Part shown: positions 18,601 through 27,200 of the stretch, in pieces
Position numbering within the stretch: the first letter of the stretch is position 1
Layout: each line of letters begins with the position of its first letter
Origin: Streptomyces sp. Tu6071
GTDB lineage: Bacteria > Actinomycetota > Actinomycetes > Streptomycetales > Streptomycetaceae
Direction of reading: 5' to 3'
DNA: 64,000 nt
Assembly (NCBI RefSeq): GCF_000213055.1
Contig: NZ_CM001165.1
Span: forward strand, 3,149,945-3,213,944
The notes under the pieces: generated by a model
What the model was told of the DNA's origin: nothing
Databases searched by the model: none
The model's input: the letters and a program-made list of their open reading frames with translations, nothing else
Program-made: the position numbers and the translations under genes

Positions 18601-20066
18601 CCACCCAGTCCCGCCATCCCCTCGCCCTCGTGCCCGACACCTTCACCCACCTCCTCGTCGCGGGCTCCCCCCGCTCCGGCCGTTCCCAGGTCCTGCGCAC
18701 CCTCGCCGGGTCCCTCGCCCGCGCCCACTCCTGCGCCGACGTGCACCTCTACGGCATCGACTGCGGCGACGGCGCCCTCGCCGCCCTCACCTCGCTCCCC
18801 CACTGCGGCGCGGTCGTCGCCCGGCACGAGACCGACCGCGCGACCCGCCTCCTCACCCGCCTCACGGAGGAACTCGCCCACCGCCAGGCTCTCTTCACCC
18901 GCCTCGGCCACGCGGGCATCACGGAGCAACGCGCCACCGCGGCCCCAGCCGAGCGCCTCCCCCACCTCTTCGTCCTCCTCGACCGCTGGGAAGGCTGGCT
19001 CCCCACACTCGGCGCCCACGACCACGGCGAACTCACCGAGCAGGTGCAGGCGTTGCTCCGCGAGGGCGCGAGCGCGGGCCTGCACCTCGTCCTCACGGGC
19101 GACCGCCAGCTCCTCCTCGGCCGCCTCGCCTCGCTGACCGAGGAGAAGTACGCGCTGCGCCTCGCCGACCGCGCCGACTACAGCCTCCTCGGCATCCCGC
19201 CCCGCTCCCTGCCCGCCCGCGTCCCGCCCGGCAGGGCCTTCCGCGCCGAGTCCGGTACGGAGACGCAGTTCGCCCTCCTCGACGCGCCGCCCGAAGGCCG
19301 CGCGCAGACCGCCGCGCTGACCGCGATCGGCACCGCGACCACCGCGCGCGACAGGGCGGTGCCCGCCGCACGCCGCCCGTTCCGCCTCGACCCGCTCCCG
19401 GCCCGTATCGCCTTCGCCGAGGCGTGGGGGCTCCGCACCCCGGACCGGGGCCCGCTGTGGGCGCTCGCCGGGGTCGGCGGCGACACCCTCACGGCGCTCG
19501 GCCCCGACCTCGGCACCGGACCACCCGCCTTCGTCGTCGCCGGTCCCGCCCGCTCCGGACGCAGCACGGCCCTGTGCTCCCTCGCCCGCTCCCTGCACGC
19601 GAACGGCACCCGGCTCGTCCTCGTCGCACCCCGCCCGTCCCCGCTGCGCGACCTCGCTCCGCGGACCGGAACGCTCTTCACCGGCCCCGGCCTCGAGGCC
19701 GCCGACCTCGCATCCGCCCTCGCCCGCGCCGAGGGCCCCGCGGCCGTGCTCGTGGACGACGCCGAAGACCTCACCGACTGCGACGCGTCCCCCGTCCTCA
19801 CACGGCTCCTCCGCGAGGGCAACGCCCTCGGCCGCGCGCTCGTCCTCGCGGGCGACGAGGACGAGATCTGCGCGGGCTTCTCCGGCTGGCAGCCCGAGGC
19901 CCGCGCAGCCCGCCGAGGGCTGCTCCTCTCCCCCCGCTCCCCGGCGGCGGGAGACCTCGTCGGCCTCCGCCTCACCCGCGCCGGGACCGGCGGCCCGGTG
20001 ACCCCGGGCCGGGGCCTGCTGCACCTGGGCGACGGAGCGGCGGTCCGGGTCACGGTGCCGCACTGA
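15636..20066 (+). CDS. EssC/EccC-type FtsK-SpoIIIE ATPase of type VII secretion
   Basis: A 1476-residue protein. Residues about 1-200 resemble the FHA-like N-terminal region of EssC/YukBA, then come two transmembrane helices (about 221-262, PWLMAAAPLLCALVSVALFG...). Three FtsK-like ATPase modules follow. The first has a canonical Walker A GTTGSGKS (about 640) and Walker B RLVLVIDEF. Modules two and three carry GSPRSGRS (about 1009) and GPARSGRS (about 1302), with Arg in place of the catalytic Lys, so they are probably inactive or regulatory. A low-complexity TNATNATDATDG linker (four 9-base repeats, 17868-17903) interrupts module one. GTG start at 15636, GAAGGAG 7 bases upstream. No EccB, EccD, EccE or mycosin gene is nearby. 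Confidence 0.85.
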   Translation: MRIALTVVDPRLGRTADVVLVAEEGTGAAEVVAALARHTGSAPDSPAFVDGLPLRLPLRDGCVVSLGGPGGCAGGEPTGLVEVRVAGGPDAGGVHRLGAGRYVLGSGPHARPRVADPGLPPHALTLRIAPDGTCAYEAPAGDLHVDGTPAPGTGTWPHGSPFALADTLLVLDRYLPPDAALTPTEDGTALALNRPPRLHPPAPAHRFRLPPPVPPHEPRPLPWLMAAAPLLCALVSVALFGRWYYLALAALSPVLLLATHCLDKRHGRTSHAVRLKKYAAHKARVEAAARDALAAERRTRLRASPDPATVLGLATGPRARLWERRRTDPDHLLLRFGTGTLPSAVLLDDPAADEHERTTSHPLTDVPAALPLAALGVLGIAGPRARALARWSVAQLAALHSPLDVRVLVLTDPAARPDWHWLRHLPHARPTGPAGPHTLLGTDPETVTARLKELTRLLDTRRAAAEERGATTQRPEPDLVVVWDGARRLREQAGAVRLLREGPSVGIHALCLDAEEAGLPAECQGLVTPDPRHPHRLRVRRTGSAPVDSVRPDLVRTVWSERLARALAPLRDPGPGTPDAALPTTSRLLPLLGLDPPTSSAVRARWLTEAPSTTAVLGESYEGPFSVDLCRDGPHGLVAGTTGSGKSELLQTLVASLAASNTPEQLNFVLVDYKGGAAFRDCDRLPHTVGTVTDLDTHLTERALVSLRAELHRRESLLAAAGAKDIEEYGAGAPGTPAGTGARAATNATNATDATDGLGTPAVPGRPLALVVSTAERRPPLPRLVLVIDEFASLARELPDFVSGLVDLAQRGRSLGIHLLLATQRPAGVVSPEIRANTTLRIALRVTDPGESGDVIDSPEAAHLAKTTPGRALARLGHASLTPFQTARVAGGAPRATTAPRPVWTHPLSWEDLGHPTPVPPPPKTPGDEGPTDLEALVTAIRDATATLALPPPHAPWLPALPDHVRLTTLTTADAPPGSVPYGIEDHPATQSRHPLALVPDTFTHLLVAGSPRSGRSQVLRTLAGSLARAHSCADVHLYGIDCGDGALAALTSLPHCGAVVARHETDRATRLLTRLTEELAHRQALFTRLGHAGITEQRATAAPAERLPHLFVLLDRWEGWLPTLGAHDHGELTEQVQALLREGASAGLHLVLTGDRQLLLGRLASLTEEKYALRLADRADYSLLGIPPRSLPARVPPGRAFRAESGTETQFALLDAPPEGRAQTAALTAIGTATTARDRAVPAARRPFRLDPLPARIAFAEAWGLRTPDRGPLWALAGVGGDTLTALGPDLGTGPPAFVVAGPARSGRSTALCSLARSLHANGTRLVLVAPRPSPLRDLAPRTGTLFTGPGLEAADLASALARAEGPAAVLVDDAEDLTDCDASPVLTRLLREGNALGRALVLAGDEDEICAGFSGWQPEARAARRGLLLSPRSPAAGDLVGLRLTRAGTGGPVTPGRGLLHLGDGAAVRVTVPH

Positions 20067-20547
20067 GCACGGCACACCCCCGCACACCCCGGCGCACCAC
20101 ACCCCGGCGCCCGCACCCTCCGGCGCCCCGGGCACGGCGGCACCCATTTCCCCCTCCCCCAATTCCCCGTGCCGCGCCCGCCGCCCTTTCCCCGCCCCTC
20201 CGCGGCTTTCGGGAACGTACGCCGTACAAGAACTCCGCCGGCCTTCCCGGCCGAAGCGGGGACAGCCGGAAAGGGGACAGAAAGGCCACGGGCATTCCCC
20301 CCGATCCCCCGCCGCTATCGACCGGCCCTATCCGCCGCCTATCACCAAGGGAATGCACCCGGAGGAGTGAACGCATTCATGACGACAAGCCACAAATAGG
20401 GAAAGCGGAGCGACTACCGCACGACCGTACGTACGGCACAGACGCACCAGCATCCGGGAGCGACGGCCGACCACGCGGAACCGCGGGGCCCACCCGACTC
20501 CCCCACGCGCCTCCGCACGCGCGGGCCCGCCCGCCCCGGACCGCCCC
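20067..20547. other. Intergenic region without a supported gene
   Basis: About 480 bases between the convergent ATPase and mqnA genes. The middle part (20210-20420) is less GC-rich than its surroundings. It holds a 12-base palindrome CCGTACGTACGG at 20425-20436 and a GGAGGA (20361-20366) followed by a very short open frame (VNAFMTTSHK). I see no convincing terminator hairpin or gene. Confidence 0.4.
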
Positions 20548-21724
<1,177 letters not shown>

Positions 21725-21928
21725 ATGGCTACCGGAACCGTGAAGTGGTTCAACGCCGAAAAGGGCTTCGGATTCATCGCCCAGGAGGGCGGCGGCCCCG
21801 ACGTCTTCGTCCACTACTCCGCGATCAACGCCAACGGCTTCCGCTCCCTCGAGGAGAACCAGGCCGTGACCTTCGACGTCACCCAGGGCCCGAAGGGCCC
21901 GCAGGCGGAGAACGTCAGCGCGCTCTGA
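21725..21928 (+). CDS. Cold-shock domain protein (CspA family)
   Basis: A 67-residue single cold-shock domain. RNP1 is KGFGFIAQ and RNP2 is VFVHYSAI; the start [18 protein letters not shown] is diagnostic. These OB-fold proteins bind single-stranded RNA and DNA and act as RNA chaperones. ATG at 21725 is preceded by AAGGAGG. Monocistronic, followed by a hairpin terminator at 22000-22039. Confidence 0.95.
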   Translation: MATGTVKWFNAEKGFGFIAQEGGGPDVFVHYSAINANGFRSLEENQAVTFDVTQGPKGPQAENVSAL

Positions 21929-21999
21929 CACCGGTCTCGCGGAGCCCATTCGCGAGCGGTGGACCGGATTCCCGGTCCCGGACCTAGTACGCAGTACCA

Positions 22000-22039
22000 A
22001 GAGGCCCTGTCCCCGCCCGGCGGCGGAGACGGGGCCTCT
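22000..22039. terminator. Hairpin terminator between cold-shock and TetR genes
   Basis: AGAGGCCC at 22000-22007 pairs with GGGCCTCT at 22032-22039, and inner GTCCCCGC/GCGGAGAC can pair with G-U allowance; TGTCTT follows. It lies between convergent genes and can serve both strands. Confidence 0.7.
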
Positions 22040-22143
22040 GTCTTGTGCGGCGTGGGGAGTGCCCGCCCGACGACGCGAAACCGCCCGCACGAAACCGCGC
22101 CCCGCCCCGTACTACCCGTCCACCGCCCCTGCCTGCCGCTCCC

Positions 22144-22785
22144 TCAGCTCCACCGCTCCCCCGCCACCAGCCCCCCGAGGCCCGTCCACGCGAAGTCCAT
22201 CAGGGTGCGGGCCGAGGCGGTCGGGGTGAGGGCCGGGTCGTCGGCCGCGCGGGTCGCCAGGGACTCGGCGGCGCCGACGAGGGCGTGCGCGAGACCGGTG
22301 AGCTCGGGCTCCCCGAGGTCCCTGGTCCCGTCCGCCGCGCGGGCCGCGCTCGTCAGGAGGGCGGTCACGAAGCCGAGGACGCGGGCGCGCATCGTGTCGG
22401 CGAGGCGGGCGAAGGGCTCGCCGTGCGTACGGGCCTGGATGTGCAGGACGCGCCAGCCGTCGGCCCGTTCGTCGGCGTACCGGAAGAAGGCGAGCAGCCC
22501 GCTCCACAACTGCCGTTCCGCGGGTTCCTGTTGGCCGACCGCCTCGCTGATCGCCGCGATCAGCGTGCGCGCCTCGCGCTCGACGCACGCCGTGAACAGC
22601 GCTTCCTTGGAGTGGAGGTAGAGGTACACGAGGGGTTTGGAGACCCCGGCGGCCTCGGCGATCTCGTCCATCGAGGCGGCCTGGTACCCGTGCCGCCCGA
22701 TGACCCGCACCGCCGCGTCGAGCATCTGCCGCTCGCGCTCGGCCCGCGGCATCCGCCGCGCCCGCACCCGCGCCTTCCCGCTCAC
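22144..22785 (-). CDS. TetR-family transcriptional regulator
   Basis: A 213-residue repressor. The N-terminal helix-turn-helix reads MLDAAVRVIGRHGYQAASMDEIAEAAGVSKPLVYLYLHSKEALF, the full TetR DNA-binding domain. The C-terminal ligand domain is helical. Start GTG at 22785 follows GGGGGAAG; an internal ATG at 22752 would give 202 residues. It lies downstream of the symporter gene on the same strand, but a strong terminator (22882-22922) separates them, so it likely has its own promoter. Targets unknown. Confidence 0.88.
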   Translation of the reverse strand: MSGKARVRARRMPRAERERQMLDAAVRVIGRHGYQAASMDEIAEAAGVSKPLVYLYLHSKEALFTACVEREARTLIAAISEAVGQQEPAERQLWSGLLAFFRYADERADGWRVLHIQARTHGEPFARLADTMRARVLGFVTALLTSAARAADGTRDLGEPELTGLAHALVGAAESLATRAADDPALTPTASARTLMDFAWTGLGGLVAGERWS

Positions 22786-22881
22786 TCCACGGTCACTTCC
22801 CCCGCCCCGTCCACCGGCCAAGCCTACGCGCGCCCCCACGGGCGCCGGCCGCTCGCCCGGGAGGAGCGCGGAGAGGGGCGC

Positions 22882-22922
22882 GGGGACGGGGCCGCGTTCT
22901 CGCCGAACGCGGCCCCGTCCCC
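22882..22922. terminator. Strong hairpin terminator downstream of the symporter gene
   Basis: A perfect 18-base-pair stem, GGGGACGGGGCCGCGTTC with its complement, and a 5-base loop. It lies 25 bases after the symporter stop (minus strand). Confidence 0.85.
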
Positions 22923-22946
22923 GTACCCCTTGCTTCCGGTCTGTCG

Positions 22947-24320
22947 TCAGACCCCGACCGGCTGCTTGTCCTCGGCAGCCTGCTCCGCCGGGGCCTCGGG
23001 CTCCTCGTCGAGGGGCGAGGCGTGCGCGTGGTCGTAGGCGACGCGGTCGAGGATCTTCTCGCGCGAGGCGACGATGATCGGCACGACGGACTGACCGGCG
23101 ACGTTGGTCGCGGTGCGCATCATGTCGAGGATCGGGTCGATCGCGAGGAGGAGGCCGACGCCCTCCATCGGGAGGCCGAGCGTGGAGAGAGTCAGCGTCA
23201 GCATGACCGTCGCGCCCGTGAGCCCGGCGGTCGCGGCGGAGCCGATGACCGAGACGAAGGCGATGAGCAGGTAGTCGCCGACGCCGAGGTGGATGTCGAA
23301 GATCTGCGCGACGAAGATCGCGGCGATCGACGGGTAGATGGCGGCGCAGCCGTCCATCTTCGTCGTCGCGCCGAAGGGCACCGCGAAGCTCGTGTACTCC
23401 TTCGGGACACCGAGCCGCTCGGTGACGCGCTGCGTCACGGGCATCGTGCCGACCGAGGAGCGCGAGACGAAGGCGAGCTGGATCGCCGGCCAGGCGCCCT
23501 TGAAGAACTGGAGCGGGTTGACCTTCGCGACGGTCGACAGGAGCAGCGGGTAGACGCCGAAGAGGACGAGCGCGCAGCCCACGTAGACGTCGGCGGTGAA
23601 GGTCGCGTACTTGCTGATGAGGTCCCAGCCGTACGAGTTGATCGCGTTGCCGATGAGGCCGACCGTGCCGAGCGGGGCGAGGCGGATGACCCACCACAGC
23701 GCCTTCTGGAGCAGTTCGAGGACCGACTCGCTGAGCGTGAGGATCGGCTGCGCCCTCTCGCCGATCTTGAGGATCGCGATGCCGACCACGACCGCCATGA
23801 AGACGATCTGGAGGACCTGGAGCTGCGAGAACGGCGTGATGATGTCGGTCGGGACGATCCCGGTGAGGAAGTCGATCCACGAGCCGGTGTGCTGCGGCTT
23901 CTCGCCGTCCGCCGGGGTCAGGCCCGTGCCCGAGCCCGGGTTCGTGACGAGGCCGATGACGAGGCCGATCGCCACCGCGATGAGCGAGGTGATCATGAAC
24001 CACAGCAGGGTGCGCACGGCGAGGCGGGCCGCGTTGTTGACCTTGCGCAGGTTGGTGATCGACACCAGGATCGCGAAGAAGACGAGCGGCGCGACGGCGA
24101 GCTTCAGGAGCTGGACGAAGATCCCGCCGATCTTCTCCAGCGTGGTGCCGAGCCAGGAGATGTCCTGGCCCCGGGCGAGCCAGCCGAGGAGGGCCCCGAG
24201 GACGAGACCGCCGAGGATCTGCGCCCAGAACGGGATCTTGGGAAGACGGGGGCGAGCGGACTGCGGGCGGTCGCTCTGCGCGGCGGCAGACCGATCACCC
24301 GAAGGTATGTTCGCGGACAC
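22947..24320 (-). CDS. Dicarboxylate/amino acid:cation symporter (DAACS family), possible cystine uptake
   Basis: A 457-residue membrane transporter of the GltP/DctA/TcyP family. Re-entrant hairpin 1 reads SRSSVGTMPVTQRV (about 285), and the family NMDG motif appears as KMDG (321-324). TM8 reads ILDMMRTATNVAGQ, with Gln where many glutamate carriers have Asp. The acidic C-terminal tail is cytoplasmic. GTG at 24320 has GGAG 7 bases upstream; GTG at 24326 is an alternative. A short cysteine-type leader peptide lies 88 bases upstream, which suggests the substrate is cystine or another sulfur amino acid rather than a dicarboxylate. That substrate call is inference. Confidence 0.85.
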   Translation of the reverse strand: MSANIPSGDRSAAAQSDRPQSARPRLPKIPFWAQILGGLVLGALLGWLARGQDISWLGTTLEKIGGIFVQLLKLAVAPLVFFAILVSITNLRKVNNAARLAVRTLLWFMITSLIAVAIGLVIGLVTNPGSGTGLTPADGEKPQHTGSWIDFLTGIVPTDIITPFSQLQVLQIVFMAVVVGIAILKIGERAQPILTLSESVLELLQKALWWVIRLAPLGTVGLIGNAINSYGWDLISKYATFTADVYVGCALVLFGVYPLLLSTVAKVNPLQFFKGAWPAIQLAFVSRSSVGTMPVTQRVTERLGVPKEYTSFAVPFGATTKMDGCAAIYPSIAAIFVAQIFDIHLGVGDYLLIAFVSVIGSAATAGLTGATVMLTLTLSTLGLPMEGVGLLLAIDPILDMMRTATNVAGQSVVPIIVASREKILDRVAYDHAHASPLDEEPEAPAEQAAEDKQPVGV

Positions 24321-24408
24321 GGACACACTCCGGTGAGGCGTGGGTGAAAGGACGGGGACGGGGGCGGTACGGGTGGAGGTGCTCAGCCGCGCGTGCGCAC
24401 GGCATCGC

Positions 24409-24516
24409 TCAGCCGCGCCGACAGGCCGCGCTGACCCGGCGACAGAGATCGACATGCAGCCGCGCCACGAGCAGCAGGCTGCTCCTGGGGTGGCGGGGTG
24501 TCGTCGCACGAGTCAT
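24409..24516 (-). CDS. Putative cysteine-attenuation leader peptide
   Basis: A 35-codon frame from ATG 24516 to TGA 24409. The C-terminal half reads HVDLCRRVSAAC, preceded by LLLVAR. This agrees with the short leader peptides (R-x-HVDL-x-R-x-x-x-A-x-C) found upstream of many actinobacterial sulfur-metabolism genes. Two cysteines lie near the C-terminus. A Shine-Dalgarno site is not obvious; a possible promoter (TTTGGT, 18 bases, TTAACG) ends a few bases before the ATG. The symporter gene starts 88 bases after its stop. I see no strong terminator between them, so the mode of control may be ribosome stalling or coupling. Confidence 0.65.
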   Translation of the reverse strand: MTRATTPRHPRSSLLLVARLHVDLCRRVSAACRRG

Positions 24517-24826
24517 GTCCAGCACGTTAACACCAGCGCTTTGAGGCAACCAAAGTCTTTCTTTGGGGCAGAGCTGGGGAACGGCGCGTTCGCGGGGGTG
24601 CGGGGGCGGGTGCGCGCGGGCGCGGGAGTACGCGGGCGGGCGGGCGCCGACATGCGAAATCGCCGCACCCCGAAGGGATACGGCGATGGGGCACGGCAGT
24701 TGAGGGGGCGTCAGCCCGGCCCTGCGCCGATTGGCGTGAACCGGTTCCAGGGGCCCGGGTGATTCGCGTCACAACCGCGCCCGGGACCGAGGAGCCGCGC
24801 CCGTTCCGAGCCTTCGGCGGCTCGCG
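24517..24826. other. Intergenic region upstream of the leader peptide
   Basis: About 310 bases with no supported gene. It contains the 24550-24566 inverted repeat and the promoter of the leader/symporter unit on its left side. A hairpin at 24659-24687 (ATCGCCG with CGGCGAT, inner CCC/GGG, GAA loop) could end transcription from the DUF4229 gene. Confidence 0.4.
24550..24566. promoter_or_regulatory. Inverted repeat, operator candidate for the leader/symporter unit
   Basis: CCAAAG, 5 bases, CTTTGG, a perfect 6-base inverted repeat about 34 bases before the leader peptide start, overlapping the tentative -35. It lies in a locally AT-rich stretch. No regulator can be assigned. Confidence 0.4.
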
Positions 24827-25159
24827 TCAGGCGGTACGGGTCTCGCTGCTCGCCGGACCGCCGGCGGCACCGCCGCCCGTACGGGCCGCGTCGTCGGCGG
24901 CGTCCTCCGCCTCCTGGCTCGCGTGGAGGTTCGCCTTGGCGCGGTCGACGCGTTCGACGATCTTGCGCGAGGCGTCGTCGCGTACGCCGCGCAGCAGGAC
25001 GAAGCTGAGCGGCGCGGAGATGACGAGCGCGAGGAAGATGACCCACAGGTAGTTGGAGTCCCCGAGCCCCTTCGGCAGGACACCGCTGTAGACGAGGGCC
25101 CAGACGACCACGAAGCAGCCGGCGAAGACGCCGAAACGCATCAGGGTGTAACGGAGCAT
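24827..25159 (-). CDS. DUF4229 membrane protein
   Basis: A 110-residue protein with two transmembrane helices (about residues 8-27 and 38-58) joined by a short loop with KGLGDSNYL, then a charged cytoplasmic helix (RDDASRKIVERVDRAKANLHASQEAED) and an Ala/Gly-rich tail. This is the layout of the actinobacterial DUF4229 family, of unknown function. It is often near menaquinone genes in Streptomyces, as here. ATG at 25159; monocistronic, with a TTGACA box about 85 bases upstream. Confidence 0.8.
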   Translation of the reverse strand: MLRYTLMRFGVFAGCFVVVWALVYSGVLPKGLGDSNYLWVIFLALVISAPLSFVLLRGVRDDASRKIVERVDRAKANLHASQEAEDAADDAARTGGGAAGGPASSETRTA

Positions 25160-25218
25160 GTCACTTCACTCTTCCGTCGCGAATGGGCCCATTGCGGGGG
25201 CAGGACGCATCCCCCAGT

Positions 25219-25247
25219 GAAACACGCGGGACCGCCGCGGCTGTCAA
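25219..25247 (-). promoter_or_regulatory. Possible promoter of the DUF4229 gene
   Basis: A perfect TTGACA (minus strand, 25247-25242) is followed after 17 bases by TGTTTC, a poor -10. It lies about 60-90 bases before the ATG at 25159. Confidence 0.35.
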
Positions 25248-25271
25248 GGGGGTGGCGGCGCGCCCGTCCGC

Positions 25272-25796
25272 TCAGGTCAGCGGGAGGAGCATGAAGATGT
25301 CGTCGCGGTCGTCGCCCGGGGCGACGCGGATGGCGTCCGGAATCCGCCCGACCTCCTTGTACCCGCAGCGCTCGTAGAAGCCTTCGAGCCCCTGCCCGCC
25401 CCGGCACGTGAGCCGGATCGCCTCGATCCCACCGAGGGAGCGCGCGGCGTCGGCGGCAGCCGCCATGAGCGCCCGCCCCTCGCCCTGCCCCTGGAGATCG
25501 GGGTCGACCATGACGGTGTAGAGCCACAGCCAGTGCCGCATGAGGCGGTGCGTGTTGAGCGTGAGGAAGGCGGTGGCCCGTACGACCCCGTCCTCGTCCT
25601 TCCCGACGAGCAGCCGGCTGCCGCCCTCGGTCATGGTCACGAGCTGCCGCACGAGCTGCGGCCGGATCTCCTCCGGAGTCACAGGCGGCACGAACCCGAC
25701 GGACCCCCCGGCATCGGTGACCTTGGCCCACAGACCGAGGATCTCATCACGAAGCCGGAAATCGACAGCGGGATCAAGAGTGAAGGTAAGGGACAT
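25272..25796 (-). CDS. GNAT-family N-acetyltransferase
   Basis: A 174-residue acetyltransferase. The acetyl-CoA loop is seen in VMVDPDLQGQGEGRALMAAAADAAR (Q/R-x-x-G-x-G/A motif), followed by the beta5 region IRLTCRGGQGLEGFYERCGYKEVGRI. The acceptor substrate is unknown. Start uncertain: ATG 25796 (GGAG too close) or ATG 25820, which adds eight residues. It is alone between DUF4229 and a repeat region. Confidence 0.82.
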   Translation of the reverse strand: MSLTFTLDPAVDFRLRDEILGLWAKVTDAGGSVGFVPPVTPEEIRPQLVRQLVTMTEGGSRLLVGKDEDGVVRATAFLTLNTHRLMRHWLWLYTVMVDPDLQGQGEGRALMAAAADAARSLGGIEAIRLTCRGGQGLEGFYERCGYKEVGRIPDAIRVAPGDDRDDIFMLLPLT

Positions 25797-25849
25797 ACTC
25801 CGATGGTAGTCCTTACGCATCCGCCCGAATGAGACGCCTGCGAAATCTT

Positions 25850-25946
25850 CAGCTCCTCCGGCGCTTGAGGAGCGGGGCGCGGGGCGGAGCCCCGAACCGG
25901 GGCGCGGGGCAGAGCCCCGAACGGGGGCGAGGGGCGCAGCCCCGCC
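25850..25946. repeat. Dispersed GC-rich intergenic repeat (copy 1)
   Basis: The element begins CAGCTCCTCCGGCGCTTGAG and continues with alternating GCGGGG and GGAGCCCCG-type blocks, three GGGGCGGAGCCCCG-like hairpin units in all. The same element occurs inverted at 52937-53085. Such elements are common after genes in Streptomyces; they may act as terminators. Confidence 0.7.
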
Positions 25947-25958
25947 CCCTCCCGCCCC

Positions 25959-27125
25959 TCAGACCCGCATGGCCTGCGGCTCGTCCCGCCGCCCCCGCTC
26001 AGGCCCTTCGTACTCCCGCAGGATCTCGTACCGCGTGTTCCGCTCCACCGGCCGGAACCCGGCGTCGCGGATGAGGTCGAGCAGGTCCTCGCGGGTCAGC
26101 TTGTTGGGCGTCCCGAAGTCGTCCGCGTCGTGCGTGATCTTGTACTCGACGACGGAGCCGTCCATGTCGTCGGCGCCGAACTGGAGGGCGAGCTGTGCGG
26201 TCTGGAGGCCGTGCATGACCCAGAAGACCTTGACGTGCGGCACGTTGTCGAAGAGGAGCCGCGAGACGGCGAAGGTCTTGAGGGCCTCGGCGCCGGAGGC
26301 CATCGTCGTGCGGGCCTGGAGCCGGTTGCGTACCTTGCCGTCCTTCATGTCGACGAAGTCGTGCTGGTAGCGCAGCGGGATGAAGACCTGGAAGCCGCCG
26401 GTCTCGTCCTGGAGTTCCCGCAGCCGCAGCACGTGGTCGACGCGGTGCCGGGGCTCCTCGATGTGCCCGTAGAGCATCGTCGCCGGGGTCTTGAGCCCCT
26501 TCTCGTGCGCGAGCCGGTGGATGCGGGACCAGTCCTCCCAGTGGGTGTTGTGGTCCACGATGTGCTGCCGGACCTCCCAGTCGAAGATCTCGGCGCCGCC
26601 GCCGGTGAGCGATTCGAGCCCGGCGTCGATCAGTTCGTCGAGGATCTCGGAGGCGGGCAGCCCCGAGATGGTCTCGAAGTGGTGGATCTCGGTCGCGGTG
26701 AACGCCTTGAGCGCCACGTTCGCGGGGAGCGCCTTCTTCAGCTCGCTCAGCGAACGGGGGTAGTAGCGCCAGGGCAGCGTCGGGTGCAGGCCGTTGACGA
26801 TGTGCAGCTCGGTGAGCCCGTCGCCCTCCATCGCCCTGGCGAGCCGGACCGCCTCCTCGATGCGCATCGTGTACGCGTCCTTCTCGCCCGGCTTGCGCTG
26901 GAAGGAGCAGTACGCGCAGGAGGCGGTGCACACGTTCGTCATGTTGAGGTGGCGGTTGACGTTGAAGTGCGTCACGTCGCCGTTCTCGGCGGTGCGCACC
27001 TCGTGGGCGAGGCCGCCGAGCCAGGCGAGGTCGTCCGAGGCGTAGAGGGCGATACCGTCCTCGCGGGTCAGCCGCTCACCGGCGCGTACCTTCTGCTCCA
27101 GTTCGCGCTTCAGTCCCGCGTCCAT
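25959..27125 (-). CDS. mqnE: Aminofutalosine synthase MqnE (radical SAM)
   Basis: A 388-residue radical SAM enzyme that joins the adenosyl group of SAM to the MqnA product to make aminodeoxyfutalosine. The cluster motif CTASCAYC provides Cys66, Cys70 and Cys73. Other family blocks are VTHFNVNRHLNMTNVC, ELHIVNGLHPTLPW and TATEIHHFETISGL. The length is normal. Start ATG at 27125. MqnB, MqnC and MqnD, needed downstream in the pathway, are not in this window. Confidence 0.95.
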   Translation of the reverse strand: MDAGLKRELEQKVRAGERLTREDGIALYASDDLAWLGGLAHEVRTAENGDVTHFNVNRHLNMTNVCTASCAYCSFQRKPGEKDAYTMRIEEAVRLARAMEGDGLTELHIVNGLHPTLPWRYYPRSLSELKKALPANVALKAFTATEIHHFETISGLPASEILDELIDAGLESLTGGGAEIFDWEVRQHIVDHNTHWEDWSRIHRLAHEKGLKTPATMLYGHIEEPRHRVDHVLRLRELQDETGGFQVFIPLRYQHDFVDMKDGKVRNRLQARTTMASGAEALKTFAVSRLLFDNVPHVKVFWVMHGLQTAQLALQFGADDMDGSVVEYKITHDADDFGTPNKLTREDLLDLIRDAGFRPVERNTRYEILREYEGPERGRRDEPQAMRV

Positions 27126-27200
27126 GCGGTCGCCTCCCAGATGTCGTGTCCGTGCCCCGCCACGCTACCCCGCGGCGGTCACTCCGCCGCGAGCGCCCGG

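Noticed and set aside
15594-20162. Minus-strand open frame of about 1520 codons opposite the EssC-like gene
   Set aside because: It is the antisense shadow of a real gene in very GC-rich DNA; Gly/Glu/Arg-rich composition, no ribosome-binding site and no recognisable domain.
20367-20399. Tiny frame VNAFMTTSHK after GGAGGA
   Set aside because: Ten codons, no conserved motif, no gene downstream on the same strand, and the GGAGGA spacing is poor.
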